From assembly GCA_035561135.1 (NCBI GenBank), contig DATMYA010000014.1, forward strand, positions 62,001-126,000: a DNA stretch of 64,000 nt, given 5' to 3'. Origin of the DNA: Clostridia bacterium. Its GTDB lineage: Bacteria > Acidobacteriota > Terriglobia > Terriglobales > Acidobacteriaceae. A program made the position numbers and the translations under genes. Positions 9,709 through 17,446 of this stretch are shown one piece after another. The number at the start of each line of letters is the position of its first letter. Within the stretch, counting starts at the first letter, position 1. The notes under the pieces are model-generated. The model was not told the origin of the DNA. It ran no database searches and saw only the letters and a list, made by a program, of their open reading frames with translations.

Positions 9709-10252
9709 CTGGTTGGTGCTTCTCCTTCAGGGTTCGGCCCAGCTTCGAGAAGGCTTTGCTTTCTCCCTCTCGACGCTGAGCCTCGGTTAGGGCTCGCATC
9801 CACGCATAGGTGGACAGCGGCTCTAACCGCCCTCTTCCCAACCGTTCTGCTTCCATGTTCTTCTCCTCTCCTGATGATTCGCGCGTGAGCGCAACGCCCG
9901 ACAGATACTCTGCCGCGTAGTGTTGATCGCCCATGAGTACGGCGATAGTGGCCGCTCGCAAGATGCTCTCTGCGTCCGGGTAGTCGGCAAGGCAATGCTT
10001 CCACGTTTTTTCGAGGAAGCGGGCACCGGCGGGGGTCAGCGAGAGATCTCGCCGTTGCCGACTTCCGGATTTAGCGCGCTCTAGCAGACCGTGATCTTCC
10101 AACCGCTGCAACGACGTTCGGATGCCACCCGGCTGGAGACCTGCCCTTTGCTGAAAGGCATAAAGAGAGGTCAGCCGGGCCTTGCCGACCAGCGCCAGGA
10201 TGAAATACTCCATGACGCTGAGGGACTGCTCGGAATCATCATTCGTTCGCAT
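9689..10252 (-). CDS. PadR/MarR-like winged-helix regulator
   Basis: A 187-residue protein with an N-terminal winged helix (about residues 12-80): VMEYFILALVGKARLTSLYA, a recognition helix in GGIRTSLQRLEDHGLLER, and a basic wing SGSRQRRDLSLT. This matches PadR-like phenolic-acid/stress regulators, although the C-terminal half has no PadR dimer signature that I recognise. It is the first gene of the regulator-Xis-int operon. Palindromic sequence lies directly upstream (10258-10286), so autoregulation is likely. It may control element excision. Confidence 0.7.
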   Translation of the reverse strand: MRTNDDSEQSLSVMEYFILALVGKARLTSLYAFQQRAGLQPGGIRTSLQRLEDHGLLERAKSGSRQRRDLSLTPAGARFLEKTWKHCLADYPDAESILRAATIAVLMGDQHYAAEYLSGVALTRESSGEEKNMEAERLGRGRLEPLSTYAWMRALTEAQRREGESKAFSKLGRTLKEKHQPDVVQQR

Positions 10253-10257
10253 CGGCT

Positions 10258-10286
10258 ACATTGTTGCAACCTTGTCTAGACAATGT
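10258..10286. promoter_or_regulatory. Candidate operator of the PadR-like regulator
   Basis: ACATTGT (10258) and ACAATGT (10280) form inverted 7-bp arms, and a perfect 12-bp palindrome TTGTCTAGACAA (10272-10283) overlaps the right arm. The site ends within 35 bp of the regulator's start codon. Interrupted palindromes of this type are typical PadR-family operators. A second palindrome, CACGT-GAT-ACGTG, lies at 10311-10323. Confidence 0.5.
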
Positions 10287-10388
10287 CAAGCATAAATTAG
10301 TCAGAAAACACGTGATACGTGGTTTGACCTAGCCAGATGCGTAGCCGAGTGCCAGAAGGGTTCAAACGGCATTGGAAACGGCACTGCG

Positions 10389-11231
10389 TCAGTTCTCGGC
10401 GGGTTTTCGACCTTGCCGTTTCATGACTTCCCGGGCAGGTCTAGTTATGGGACGGGGTGGAATAACAATGAAAGTGGGACCCCATGACTTGGAGCGCACG
10501 GTGTCAGCCAGAGTACGCAGCGGTACGAGCTCCTTCTCACGCTTCGCAGACTTCTCCAATGCGCGTTCCCAGATCACGGGTTCCGAGAACCGAGCCCGAA
10601 CGAAACGCGCCAACCATTCGGCCCGTTCTTCAATAGGATGATCATTCTTCGGACGCTTGGGTCTGACGGCCTTCAGCTGGTCCTTCAAAGCGAGGCGTTT
10701 CGATACTCGCTCGCGTTTCACATGCAAAGCATCTTGTGACTTCACTTCGCGTCCAACCGCGTTCAGGAACAGCGGCAACTCATCAGGAGTCGTTCGGAAG
10801 TCACCGAGTTCGCCTTTCGCAAATCCGATCACAATGTCCGAGAGCTCGTCGCTGAGCTTTCCAGATTCCTTCTCAATGGCCAGGCGCTGAAGAGTCCTGC
10901 GATGTCGGCGACCGCTAGCTCGGGCGGACAATACCTTCTTCGCAGACACGCCGTTCGCCACATTCTCGCGCTCATAGTCGGGCAGGGACGCGATCTCAAG
11001 GAAACGTCGGACGGTCGTCGCGGAAACACCAATGGCCTCGGCAATACCGCGCGTCGAGCATCCAGCGTCCGCGAGCCTTCGAAGATGAAGACCGCGTTCG
11101 ACGTGCCCCAATTTCGCCCACGTGCGGCGAAGCCGTGCAACTTGCCTTTGCAGCGCTGGATCGGCCATAGCACGTCGATGTGCAGTAATGTTCTGCCTCG
11201 ATTTGGATGGCCTTCGCTTCCGCCCCTTCAT
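10389..11231 (-). CDS. Basic HTH protein, ParB-like helix-turn-helix, function unknown
   Basis: This 280-residue, strongly basic protein has one clear helix-turn-helix near residues 55-78 (AGCSTRGIAEAIGVSATTVR), similar to those in ParB/KorB and resolvase tails. The rest is Arg/Lys-rich and has no catalytic motif that I can recognise. It overlaps the gene before it by 4 bp (11228-11231), so the two are coupled. Its neighbours suggest a role in element replication, segregation or regulation, but the sequence does not decide this. The 157-bp gap to the PadR-like gene holds that gene's promoter. Confidence 0.65.
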   Translation of the reverse strand: MKGRKRRPSKSRQNITAHRRAMADPALQRQVARLRRTWAKLGHVERGLHLRRLADAGCSTRGIAEAIGVSATTVRRFLEIASLPDYERENVANGVSAKKVLSARASGRRHRRTLQRLAIEKESGKLSDELSDIVIGFAKGELGDFRTTPDELPLFLNAVGREVKSQDALHVKRERVSKRLALKDQLKAVRPKRPKNDHPIEERAEWLARFVRARFSEPVIWERALEKSAKREKELVPLRTLADTVRSKSWGPTFIVIPPRPITRPAREVMKRQGRKPAEN

Positions 11232-11860
11232 GGCAGGCGCTCCAGCTCAGCAGCAGTTCGCGAGATAACCCACTGTGCGAGAAACCACGTGCTGTCGAAA
11301 TGATTTGGATACTTCAGCATTCCAGGAACGGAGTTGCGTCCTTCACGGCCCCTGTTAGAAGAGCGAACATACAGCCGCACCACTCGACGAAGTTCACGTG
11401 GTTCTGGTGGTGCGTAGCCTTCGTTCTTCAGACCTCGGATCGCCATCTCGGTGAGGAGGTCGAGAACCTTCTGCTGTCGCTGTTTCGGCCGAATTATCGG
11501 TGGCAGCGGTTTGAAGTAAACGAGATTCAGCCTCATCCACCTGACATGCTGCTGCCACATTGTCAACGTGGCGTCGTATTCGGGATTCCCCATCAAAGCC
11601 AGGAGCAGGCGGTTAGATCGCTTTAAGTACCGCTCGAGTGACCGGATTGTTCGTTTTTTGTGGCGGCGATCGCGCTCTGAAAGCTCTTTGGCTTCTTTCT
11701 CCCGCAGCGATGCAGTCTCTCTCCTTAGTTGCAAGTAGCGCTGCTCGCTCATCTTCATCGCGGCAAGTTCCTGACGAAGCCGTCCATCGATGGGCCCAAG
11801 CCCTCTCCTTGCCAACGCCTTCTGTTCCGAGATCTTCTTTCTAAGGACTCTGGTGCGCAT
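11228..11860 (-). CDS. Hypothetical basic coiled-coil protein
   Basis: I do not recognise this protein of about 210 residues. It begins with a charged, probably coiled-coil region (residues 1-80, rich in Lys, Arg, Glu), followed by a folded-looking part with several Trp residues (TLTMWQQHVRWMRLNLVYF) and an Arg-rich stretch. The ATG at 11860 is chosen; a GTG at 11881 would overlap the HsdR relic on the other strand. It is translationally coupled to the HTH gene downstream. Its 5' end abuts the truncation point of hsdR, so an old recombination junction lies near 11845-11880. Confidence 0.55.
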   Translation of the reverse strand: MRTRVLRKKISEQKALARRGLGPIDGRLRQELAAMKMSEQRYLQLRRETASLREKEAKELSERDRRHKKRTIRSLERYLKRSNRLLLALMGNPEYDATLTMWQQHVRWMRLNLVYFKPLPPIIRPKQRQQKVLDLLTEMAIRGLKNEGYAPPEPRELRRVVRLYVRSSNRGREGRNSVPGMLKYPNHFDSTWFLAQWVISRTAAELERLP

Positions 11861-11874
11861 ACGTCCGAGGCCGC

Positions 11875-12399
11875 TTGTCACATGAACTCGATGCCGATGG
11901 TAAGCAGCTCAAGGTTGTAAAGTTCACCGACTACACCGGCGAGAAAGTTCGCACGCTCTATCAGTCCGCGGAGTCATTGCGCCAGAAGTGGGCAAGCGCT
12001 ACGCAGCGAAGTGAGATCGTCACTGCGCTGGAAGATCGGGGCATTGATATTGATCGAGTCCGGCTTGAGACGAAACAGCCGGATGCGGACGCTTTCGACT
12101 TGCTCTGTCACTTGGCTTTCAATGCACCGCTTCGCACACGGCGTGAACGCGTTGAGCGGCTACGAAAAGATCGCAAGGATTTCTTTGATCGCTACGCCCC
12201 CCATGCGCGGGCCACCTTGGACGAACTCCTGGAGAAATACGCCGAGCACGGTACCAGTGAGTTCCTGATCCCCGACGTCCTCAAGGTTCCACCCATCTCT
12301 GACCATGGCAATGTGATGGAAATCGCTGCGCTATTCGGTGGTTCAGATCAACTTCGTAATGCGGTCGTTCAGATGCAATCCCTGTTATACGCGTCATAG
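11875..12399 (+). pseudogene. hsdR: C-terminal fragment of type I restriction subunit HsdR
   Basis: About 174 residues match the C-terminal domain of EcoEI-type HsdR motor subunits: LDADGKQLKVVKFTDYT, ALEDRGIDIDRV, QPDADAFDLLCHLAFNAPLR, TRRERVERLR, KYAEHG, LKVPPISDHGN and ALFGG. The whole helicase/nuclease part (about 600-800 residues) is missing and the frame is closed by a stop near 11843, so the gene was cut by a deletion or recombination. No hsdM or hsdS is nearby. The remnant has no good start codon; TTG at 11875 is only the first possible one. Confidence 0.85.
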
Positions 12400-12407
12400 A
12401 GGCAATC

Positions 12408-12878
12408 ATGAGAGAACCTGTAATGTGGGGTATTCATGCCGGAGAGGACATGGCGTCTTGGATACACCCCGATAGACACAAACGAATCGACGCCCTGATG
12501 ACACACGCCCATGTGTGGTCCCCTGGAATTCCGTGTGCATGGTGCCGTGAAACGATCTCTTCGCGCATTCTCACTCGAGAGGCGCAGGGCACTCAGGGAG
12601 GTATCGAACGGCGAATTCCTTACGGTCTTGCACCCGAGGAAACCGATGGTGTGGAGCCCAGCGTGCTGCCCCTCAACATGCTCGGGGTTAGCCTTGCACT
12701 GATGGAGTTCATGCAGGTCGCACTTCGGATCACGAACCGAACACCGAATGACTTGAAATTCTTCTTACCGGAATGGGAGTTGGATGAGAGCGACCGTCCG
12801 ATCCAAAGTGACTGTGCCTGTGGCGCCGTCATAGCAACAGGTGACGCCACTCACATCCGTCCTGCGGTCATGGAGTGA
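12408..12878 (+). pseudogene. C-terminal fragment of a ThiF/E1-like adenylyltransferase
   Basis: This 156-residue frame resembles the C-terminal half of ThiF/HesA-family (E1-like) proteins: the zinc-ligand pair PCAWC (about residues 43-47), VEPSVLPLNMLGVSLALMEF, which is the typical helix after the adenylation site, and a second Cys cluster CACG near the C-terminus. The nucleotide-binding GxGxxG half is missing, so it is either a relic or a divergent short protein. It follows the HsdR fragment by 8 bp and precedes the KPI microprotein, hinting at an old defence cassette with a ubiquitin-like conjugation component. The family assignment is from memory of motifs. Confidence 0.55.
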
Positions 12879-12955
12879 GAGCGCTGTGGCCCGGCTGAGT
12901 GGCTACAGGAGACGTGTGAAACTGCAGTCCAATTCTACTTATGGAGGCATCGCAT

Positions 12956-13108
12956 ATGGCGTGGCATCTCAGGAAGAAACCAACAGGAATCAAACCCATC
13001 AGCCCAATCCAACCGATCAAGCCGATAAAGCCCATTCCTCCGATCAAACCCATCCGTCCGGTTAAACCCATCGCGCCGATCGGATATGAATATTACTGGA
13101 AGGACTAG
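12956..13108 (+). CDS. 50-residue Lys-Pro-Ile repeat microprotein
   Basis: An ATG at 12956 follows a strong GGAGG (12943-12947) at 8 bp spacing and opens a 50-codon frame. The protein starts MAWHLRKKPTG, then has about ten consecutive triplets of the form x-P-I (KPI, SPI, QPI, KPI, KPI, PPI, KPI, RPV, KPI, API), and ends GYEYYWKD. Such a repeat would form an extended basic polyproline-type rod with an aromatic tail. It overlaps no other convincing gene. I recognise no family. It lies 77 bp after the ThiF-like fragment and is followed by an intrinsic terminator at 13226. The opposite strand reads as hydrophobic GLIG repeats, a by-product of the repeat. Confidence 0.6.
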   Translation: MAWHLRKKPTGIKPISPIQPIKPIKPIPPIKPIRPVKPIAPIGYEYYWKD

Positions 13109-13224
13109 ATGCATTTCATCGAGGTGCTCCTGGCGTGACAGGGCGGTATTGGGCTCGTGAAATGAATCAAGGGCGCTGTCCTTCGGCGGGGACGGTGTCT
13201 AAACCCGGAGTCTTGGACACTACC

Positions 13225-13878
13225 TCACGCGGGGATTTCTCCCCGCGTGTTTTCTTGCACTTGCAGAGGCGCCGGAACGACCCCTTTGGGCACTAGGTCG
13301 TCGGCACGGTGTTCGCGGAGGACGCGGCACACGCTTGTGCGCGAGATCCGGTAGGCCTTCGCCAGGTCGGTGAGGCTCATGCCGCGGCCGCGGTCACGAA
13401 GTAGGGCTTGGCGATCGACGTTCAGCGGCTCGCGGCCGATGCGCCGGCCTTCGAGCCGGGCACGGCGCATGCCGGCGCGCACACGTTCGATGATGAGGTT
13501 GCGCTCGAGCTCGGCGATCGCCCCGATGATGACGACTAGGGCGCGGCCGAGCGGGCCCGATGTATCGACATTCTCGCGGAAGCTGATGAACTCGATTTGC
13601 AGTTGGTTTAGGTCATCGAGTACCTCGAGGAAGTGGCGGACCGACCGCGCCATGCGGTCGAACGCCCACACGATCACGATGTCGAACTTGCCGCGGCGCG
13701 CATCTGCCAGGAGTTGATCGAGGCCGGGGCGCTTTGCCTTAGCGCCGGAGATTTTGTCGGTGTATTCCTGGACGACTTGGAAACCGCGCTGCGCGACGAG
13801 GCCGCGCAGGTCGTGCAGTTGCGTTTCGGGGTGCTGATCGACGGTGGAGACGCGCATGTACAGGGCCGCTCGCTTCAT
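13225..13878 (-). CDS. Serine recombinase (resolvase/invertase family)
   Basis: A 217-residue small serine recombinase. The catalytic domain starts ALYMRVSTVDQ with nucleophile Ser11, continues with YTDKISGAKAKRPGL, VWAFDRMARSVRHFLEVLD and LGRALVVIIGAIAELERNLI, and is followed by the E-helix ERVRAGMRRAR and a C-terminal HTH (MSLTDLAKAYRISRTSVCRVL). The start at 13878 is preferred to one 73 codons upstream because homology begins there and because it overlaps the ribbon-helix-helix gene by 4 bp. It resembles resolvases of Tn3-like transposons and plasmids. No transposase accompanies it. Confidence 0.93.
   Translation of the reverse strand: MKRAALYMRVSTVDQHPETQLHDLRGLVAQRGFQVVQEYTDKISGAKAKRPGLDQLLADARRGKFDIVIVWAFDRMARSVRHFLEVLDDLNQLQIEFISFRENVDTSGPLGRALVVIIGAIAELERNLIIERVRAGMRRARLEGRRIGREPLNVDRQALLRDRGRGMSLTDLAKAYRISRTSVCRVLREHRADDLVPKGVVPAPLQVQENTRGEIPA
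13226..13253 (+). terminator. Intrinsic terminator after the KPI microprotein
   Basis: CACGCGGGGA-TTTC-TCCCCGCGTG makes a perfect 10-bp stem followed by TTTT. On plus it ends the transcript from the HsdR/ThiF/KPI stretch. On minus the same bases code for the last residues of the resolvase. Confidence 0.75.
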
Positions 13879-14051
13879 TTGCGCCCCGTCTTCTTCTTCG
13901 GCGATACACCGTTCTTCGCTACGTAGTCTTCTATGAACTGGAGAAGGACGTCGGTCATATTGACGCCTCGGGCGGCGGTCGCCGCCTTGAAGGCGTCGTG
14001 CAGGGTGACTTCCACGTTGATGTTCATTCGTTTCACCTTCACTTCTGCCAT
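13875..14051 (-). CDS. ParG/Arc-like ribbon-helix-helix protein
   Basis: This 58-residue protein reads MAEVKVKRMNINVEVTLHDA followed by FKAATAARGVNMTDVLLQFI, the beta strand and two helices of an RHH repressor, with a Lys-rich tail. ParG-type plasmid partition regulators look like this. The ATG at 14051 sits 10 bp after a strong AGGAGG and is preferred over a GTG at 14060, which would lie on the ribosome site. It overlaps the resolvase by 4 bp, so it is probably the regulator of the resolvase operon. Confidence 0.8.
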   Translation of the reverse strand: MAEVKVKRMNINVEVTLHDAFKAATAARGVNMTDVLLQFIEDYVAKNGVSPKKKTGRK

Positions 14052-14189
14052 TCCGCTCACCTCCTCGTCCGGGCCGGTCGCCCTCCGAGGTGAGCATATC
14101 TGGTTATGAGTACAGCCGCATCAGGATTTCGGCGCGGGGGAGAGGGAGCGGGGACCCGAAGAAGGCCAGATCGGATCCCCGGCGCTGCG

Positions 14190-14480
14190 CTAACGGCACT
14201 CCTGACTACACCTGGCCAAGAACGCCACCGTGCTGTAGTCCGTCCAGCGGACCCGCAGGGCGCCGGCGATCGCCCGCAGCGTCGCGAGATCGTCGGGCAC
14301 CCAGCCGTCCTCTAGGCCCAACCACTCGGAGAGCTGCAGACCGGCCAGTTCGGCGGCGGCCGGGATCGTCAGACCGAGTTGTTCCCGGCGGTCGGTGGTA
14401 TAGCGGGCGAGGGCGAAGGTCCAGTCGAGACGGTTGGCGGCGGCGCAGGTAAGGGTCGGTGTGGGGCTCGAAAGAGACAT
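14190..14480 (-). CDS. XRE-like HTH protein
   Basis: A protein of about 96 residues with a helix-turn-helix in the middle: RREQLGLTIPAAAELAGLQL and then SEWLGLEDGWVPDDLATLRAIAGAL, the layout of lambda-repressor/XRE domains. The ATG at 14480 has AGGAG at 9 bp; an ATG two codons earlier has only 3 bp spacing. The gene is monocistronic, 138 bp upstream of the RHH-resolvase pair. It could regulate that pair or a lost phage module. Confidence 0.6.
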   Translation of the reverse strand: MSLSSPTPTLTCAAANRLDWTFALARYTTDRREQLGLTIPAAAELAGLQLSEWLGLEDGWVPDDLATLRAIAGALRVRWTDYSTVAFLARCSQECR

Positions 14481-14546
14481 ACTCATATACTCCTGAACGG
14501 GCGGCGCTGTCAAGCGGAAACCGCCGGGATAACTACGATCACGAGT

Positions 14547-15093
14547 ATGTACTCAGAGCAGTGTCGAGCCAAAGCCGGCGAGATCAGCTACGCCATCACT
14601 CGCGAGAAAGCGCCTATCTATACGATGGGCAGTGCGGACCCACGTGCCTACTCGCGTAACAAGCGCGGCATTGCCGGCAACCTCATCTGGATCAACTTCG
14701 ATCGTCACGCTCTCCTGAACCTGTTCCACAAGGCACGGGGCCAGTACGTCGCTGACATCGACGAGATCCGTCCTCAGTTCAGCCAGGATGCGCCGGACGC
14801 GAACGCTCTGTTCCAGTCCTCCATCGTGCGCCGCAACGGCCTCTCGATCGGCGAAACCATCGACAAGCTCGACACGCAGGTGTCCGACATCTACGGTCTG
14901 CATGAACTGGCTTCGCCGGTTTACAGCGACCAGGTGATGCCGTTCGACATCACGCTGGCGGGCGCGAACGAGTACGGCGCCATGTGCGCGGCCAAGATCC
15001 TCGGCGTCGAGATCCTGAACGAAGGTTCGGGGCATCAGCGTTGACGACGCGGTACCGGAAACTACGGGCGACGTTCGTCGCCCGCGCGGTTGA
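14547..15093 (+). pseudogene. Relic of a large-phage virion structural protein, frameshifted
   Basis: The frame reads ISYAITREKAPIYTMGSADP, RGIAGNLIWINFDRH and DQVMPFDITLAGANEYGAM, then KILGVEILNEG. From memory this pattern belongs to a structural protein of large myoviruses (SPO1-like and jumbo phages), whose copies end EGxxxSxDD. Here the frame ends in GSGHQR-stop. Removing one G from the GGGG run near 15029-15032 restores GSGISVDDAVPETTGDVRR and a stop at 15091. The N-terminal strand region before the ISY motif is also missing or in another frame. So this is a truncated, frameshifted prophage remnant, unless the extra G is a sequencing error. Confidence 0.65.
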
Positions 15094-15270
15094 GCCGGTG
15101 CAGACTAGGAGTTTCCCTATGATCCCGGAAACTGCCGCCTTCAGAATCCGCTACCGCGGATTAGCGTCGATCAGTCGTAAGTCTCTGTTGTTCAGTGATC
15201 TATCGGGATGGGTGCGTGGCGATCTTGCTCCCAGGTTCCGGCACCGGTCTGGCGGGCCCTGTTCGCTGTT

Positions 15271-15322
15271 AAAACTGCGCACCTGGGCCGGTGCCGGCGT
15301 GGAAACTGCGCCACCTGGGCCG
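15271..15322 (+). repeat. Short imperfect direct repeat, possible IS end
   Basis: AAAACTGCGCACCTGGGCCG (15271) recurs as GAAACTGCGCCACCTGGGCCG (15302), one base longer. Multiple short repeats of this type occur at termini of IS21-like elements, which would fit an IS scar behind the virion relic, but no istA/istB is present. The 300 bp from 15094 to 15393 hold no convincing gene. Confidence 0.35.
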
Positions 15323-15393
15323 AAGCCGTTCCCGAAGATGCGGGCAGTGTTCTAAACCGTTCGTGAGCTGCTGGCGTGAGATAATTCGGCGCT

Positions 15394-15702
15394 ATGTCAC
15401 GGCTGATGCTTGGGGCAGTTTGTGGTCTTGTCTACGGCGCTTTATCTGCCGCCTCGATGCTTCCCCTCACTTTCCCTGACAAGAAAGCGGCGCTGCTCGG
15501 AGCGTTTATCAACCGATTCTCCATCGGTTTCGTTCTCGGGGCAGTCACGCTCCCATGGCCCGGTTGGGCGAGTGGCTTAATCGTTGCCGTGCTTCTTAGC
15601 CTCGCCGATGCCATTATCACGAAAACCTATGTCCCCATCATCGTGCTCGGCGCGATTGGTGGGACAGTTATCGGCTGGATTGTCCAACGTTTTGGTCACT
15701 GA
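15394..15702 (+). CDS. Small conserved membrane protein
   Basis: A 102-residue hydrophobic protein with three predicted helices: LMLGAVCGLVYGALSAASML, INRFSIGFVLGAVTL plus a short amphipathic part, and GLIVAVLLSLADAII / IIVLGAIGGTVIGWIV. Gly-rich spacing in helix 3 (GAIGGTVIG) could allow tight packing. I recall similar uncharacterised proteins in Acidobacteria, without a known role. It stands alone between the virion relic and repeats. Confidence 0.7.
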   Translation: MSRLMLGAVCGLVYGALSAASMLPLTFPDKKAALLGAFINRFSIGFVLGAVTLPWPGWASGLIVAVLLSLADAIITKTYVPIIVLGAIGGTVIGWIVQRFGH

Positions 15703-15738
15703 GTGCCATCACCGCAACTTTAGGACCGAGCCCCCGCA

Positions 15739-15778
15739 AGTCGAACAAGACCAGCAGGAGAGTGAGTTCTTTCTCTAC
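15739..15778 (+). repeat. 40-bp direct repeat, copy 1
   Basis: Identical to 15966-16005 except at one base (A versus T at the sixth to seventh position). The core is CCAGCAGGAGAGTGAGTTCT. A third, decayed version (AACAGGAGACTCGATCTTCTCTTTACGCCCGCC, shown only by its ends: AACAGGAG... and ...CGCCCGCC) lies near 16062. The segment 15703-16120 has no convincing gene. Confidence 0.6.
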
Positions 15779-15965
15779 TCCCCGCCGCGCCGCCACCAGG
15801 TTGATTTCCTCGCGCTGATTGCACCGGTTATCCACGTCGCTACTGTTTGCGTATTCCGTATTCGATGATGTGCGATGGCCTGGCCGTGCCACGTCGTATC
15901 CGGCACATCAGGAGATGGAGAGAGAGGAGTAGGTGTCTTCTCTATTGGGTTCGGGATTTCTCAGC

Positions 15966-16005
15966 AGTCGATCAAGACCAGCAGGAGAGTGAGTTCTTTC
16001 TCTAC
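15966..16005 (+). repeat. 40-bp direct repeat, copy 2
   Basis: Second copy of the 15739 repeat, 227 bp away. In both copies a short reading frame would give DQQESEFFLY, so the repeat could be a duplicated gene fragment or a dispersed element. The spacing is too irregular and the copy number too low for a CRISPR array. Confidence 0.6.
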
Positions 16006-16120
16006 GCCCACGCCCGCTCGACAACATGCGAGAGGTATTCACAGCAGAACAGGAGACTCGATCTTCTCTTTACGCCCGCCGCGCCCCGCTGAAAGCGCGG
16101 GGACGCGGAGTGACTGGGTA

Positions 16121-17446
16121 TCAACTAGTCTCGCGCTGGCCTGAATACTGGCAATAAGTTAGGTCCTTTGCGATCAGTTCAATTGGTCGTAAACCGCTGC
16201 CAAACCGACTAATGGCCTCTCGGTTCTTCTCGAGTTCTCCGTATCGAAGATACCGAAGACGAAGGTTGGACGTCGTCATGCGGAATGCCGGTCTCCGCAG
16301 TTGTTCTCGCACTTCACTTTCCCGGTTGTCAGGGGCTACAAGAAATAGCGGTACCGCGGGTTCGTTGTCGGAGCCCCGGGCGAGATCGAGAAGTCGCACG
16401 ATCCCAGAATAGATTGAAGTCGTGTGCTCAACTTCAAATGCCGCAGCCGGAACACCCTCCGATGTAAACCAAATTACATCAATCAAGGCCACTGCATCGC
16501 CCCCTCCAAGAACCGATACCGGGAGTTTAGTCAGGCAATTGTCCGATAACTTGCCCGCGAGATACGTTCGCGAACGGTCATTCGCAGCAACCCAAACAGC
16601 GAAACCAAGCGCTCGCCCAAGGTCGCGAAGCCATCCTTGAATCTCAGTGTGCGTACGATCTCCTTCTCTTGCTTCGTCTGCGGCCTTCCTCTCCTTGGCG
16701 CTGAGTTCGCGCACGATCGCAAGGTCGCTTTCCCACTTGGCCCGTTGCTGTTCGTCCTTTCCAATTGGAGGGGGAGCATAGCGCTCCTGCCCAATATCGA
16801 AGAGCAGCCCGCCTACGGCTCCGAGGTCATTGGACAGTAAGGCACGGTGTTCTTCGACGATTCGCAGAATGCCGGTTCTCATTGCCAGGTACTCGCCCCA
16901 GTTCCCGAGCTTCACCTTTGCCCCAGTCAGCGCGTTATACCCATTAACAATCGCAGTATTAAACGGCGGCATAATTGTGGGATGAAGAAAATACATGAGG
17001 TTTGCGGCAGCAGGTCCGAGGCCCTTGATGGCTTGTTGATCGAGCCGATGAACGGCTGAGACCAATTGTGCCTCCGTGTTGCAGCACATACAGGTATCAA
17101 GGAACTGGCCGAATGCGAGTTGGTTGGCACGTGACTCGTAAATATCTGGAATGCGAAGCTTGGGCTTCCAGAGAAAGGGATGATCTGCTCCCTTAAAGAT
17201 TTGCCGTTGCTCGGCGATAGATTTGACCACGGTCTCTAGTGAGGATCCCCGATAGGCTGTTCCGAACCTGTCGCTCTTAATTTCGGCGATGACCTGTTCT
17301 ATGCCGCGTCGTATTGACCGGAAGTTCTTCAGGCGTTCTGGCCATAAAAACCAGGTTTGATATGTGGCATCCGGATCTTCCCGCCAGCGGGAGATCAGAA
17401 TCTGAATCGCGGCACTGGTTGAAGCAGTCGAGCTCATAGCGGACAT
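16121..17446 (-). CDS. Candidate PD-(D/E)XK endonuclease with HhH-like region
   Basis: A soluble protein of 441 residues. Its C-terminal part has LIDVIWF (Asp323) followed by AAFEVEHTTSIYSG (Glu338/Glu340), which fits the acidic core of a PD-(D/E)XK-type restriction nuclease, then VPLFLVAPDNRES. Its middle has IKGLGPAAANLMYFLHP (about 140-156), similar to the helix-hairpin-helix of GPD-type DNA glycosylases, then PPFNTAIVNGY. The combination suggests a nuclease recognising a particular base or structure; this is inference. The ATG at 17446 is chosen because the 46 codons before it look non-coding and a weak AAGGTG precedes it. No methyltransferase partner is adjacent. Confidence 0.6.
   Translation of the reverse strand: MSAMSSTASTSAAIQILISRWREDPDATYQTWFLWPERLKNFRSIRRGIEQVIAEIKSDRFGTAYRGSSLETVVKSIAEQRQIFKGADHPFLWKPKLRIPDIYESRANQLAFGQFLDTCMCCNTEAQLVSAVHRLDQQAIKGLGPAAANLMYFLHPTIMPPFNTAIVNGYNALTGAKVKLGNWGEYLAMRTGILRIVEEHRALLSNDLGAVGGLLFDIGQERYAPPPIGKDEQQRAKWESDLAIVRELSAKERKAADEAREGDRTHTEIQGWLRDLGRALGFAVWVAANDRSRTYLAGKLSDNCLTKLPVSVLGGGDAVALIDVIWFTSEGVPAAAFEVEHTTSIYSGIVRLLDLARGSDNEPAVPLFLVAPDNRESEVREQLRRPAFRMTTSNLRLRYLRYGELEKNREAISRFGSGLRPIELIAKDLTYCQYSGQRETS

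Noticed and set aside
12868..13071. Minus-strand frame rich in GLIG/GLMG hydrophobic repeats
   Set aside because: It is the antisense of the KPI repeat. The plus strand has the strong ribosome site, the in-frame stop and the terminator.
15739..16090. CRISPR-like repeats
   Set aside because: Only two good copies 227 bp apart and one decayed copy; no regular spacers and no cas genes in the window.
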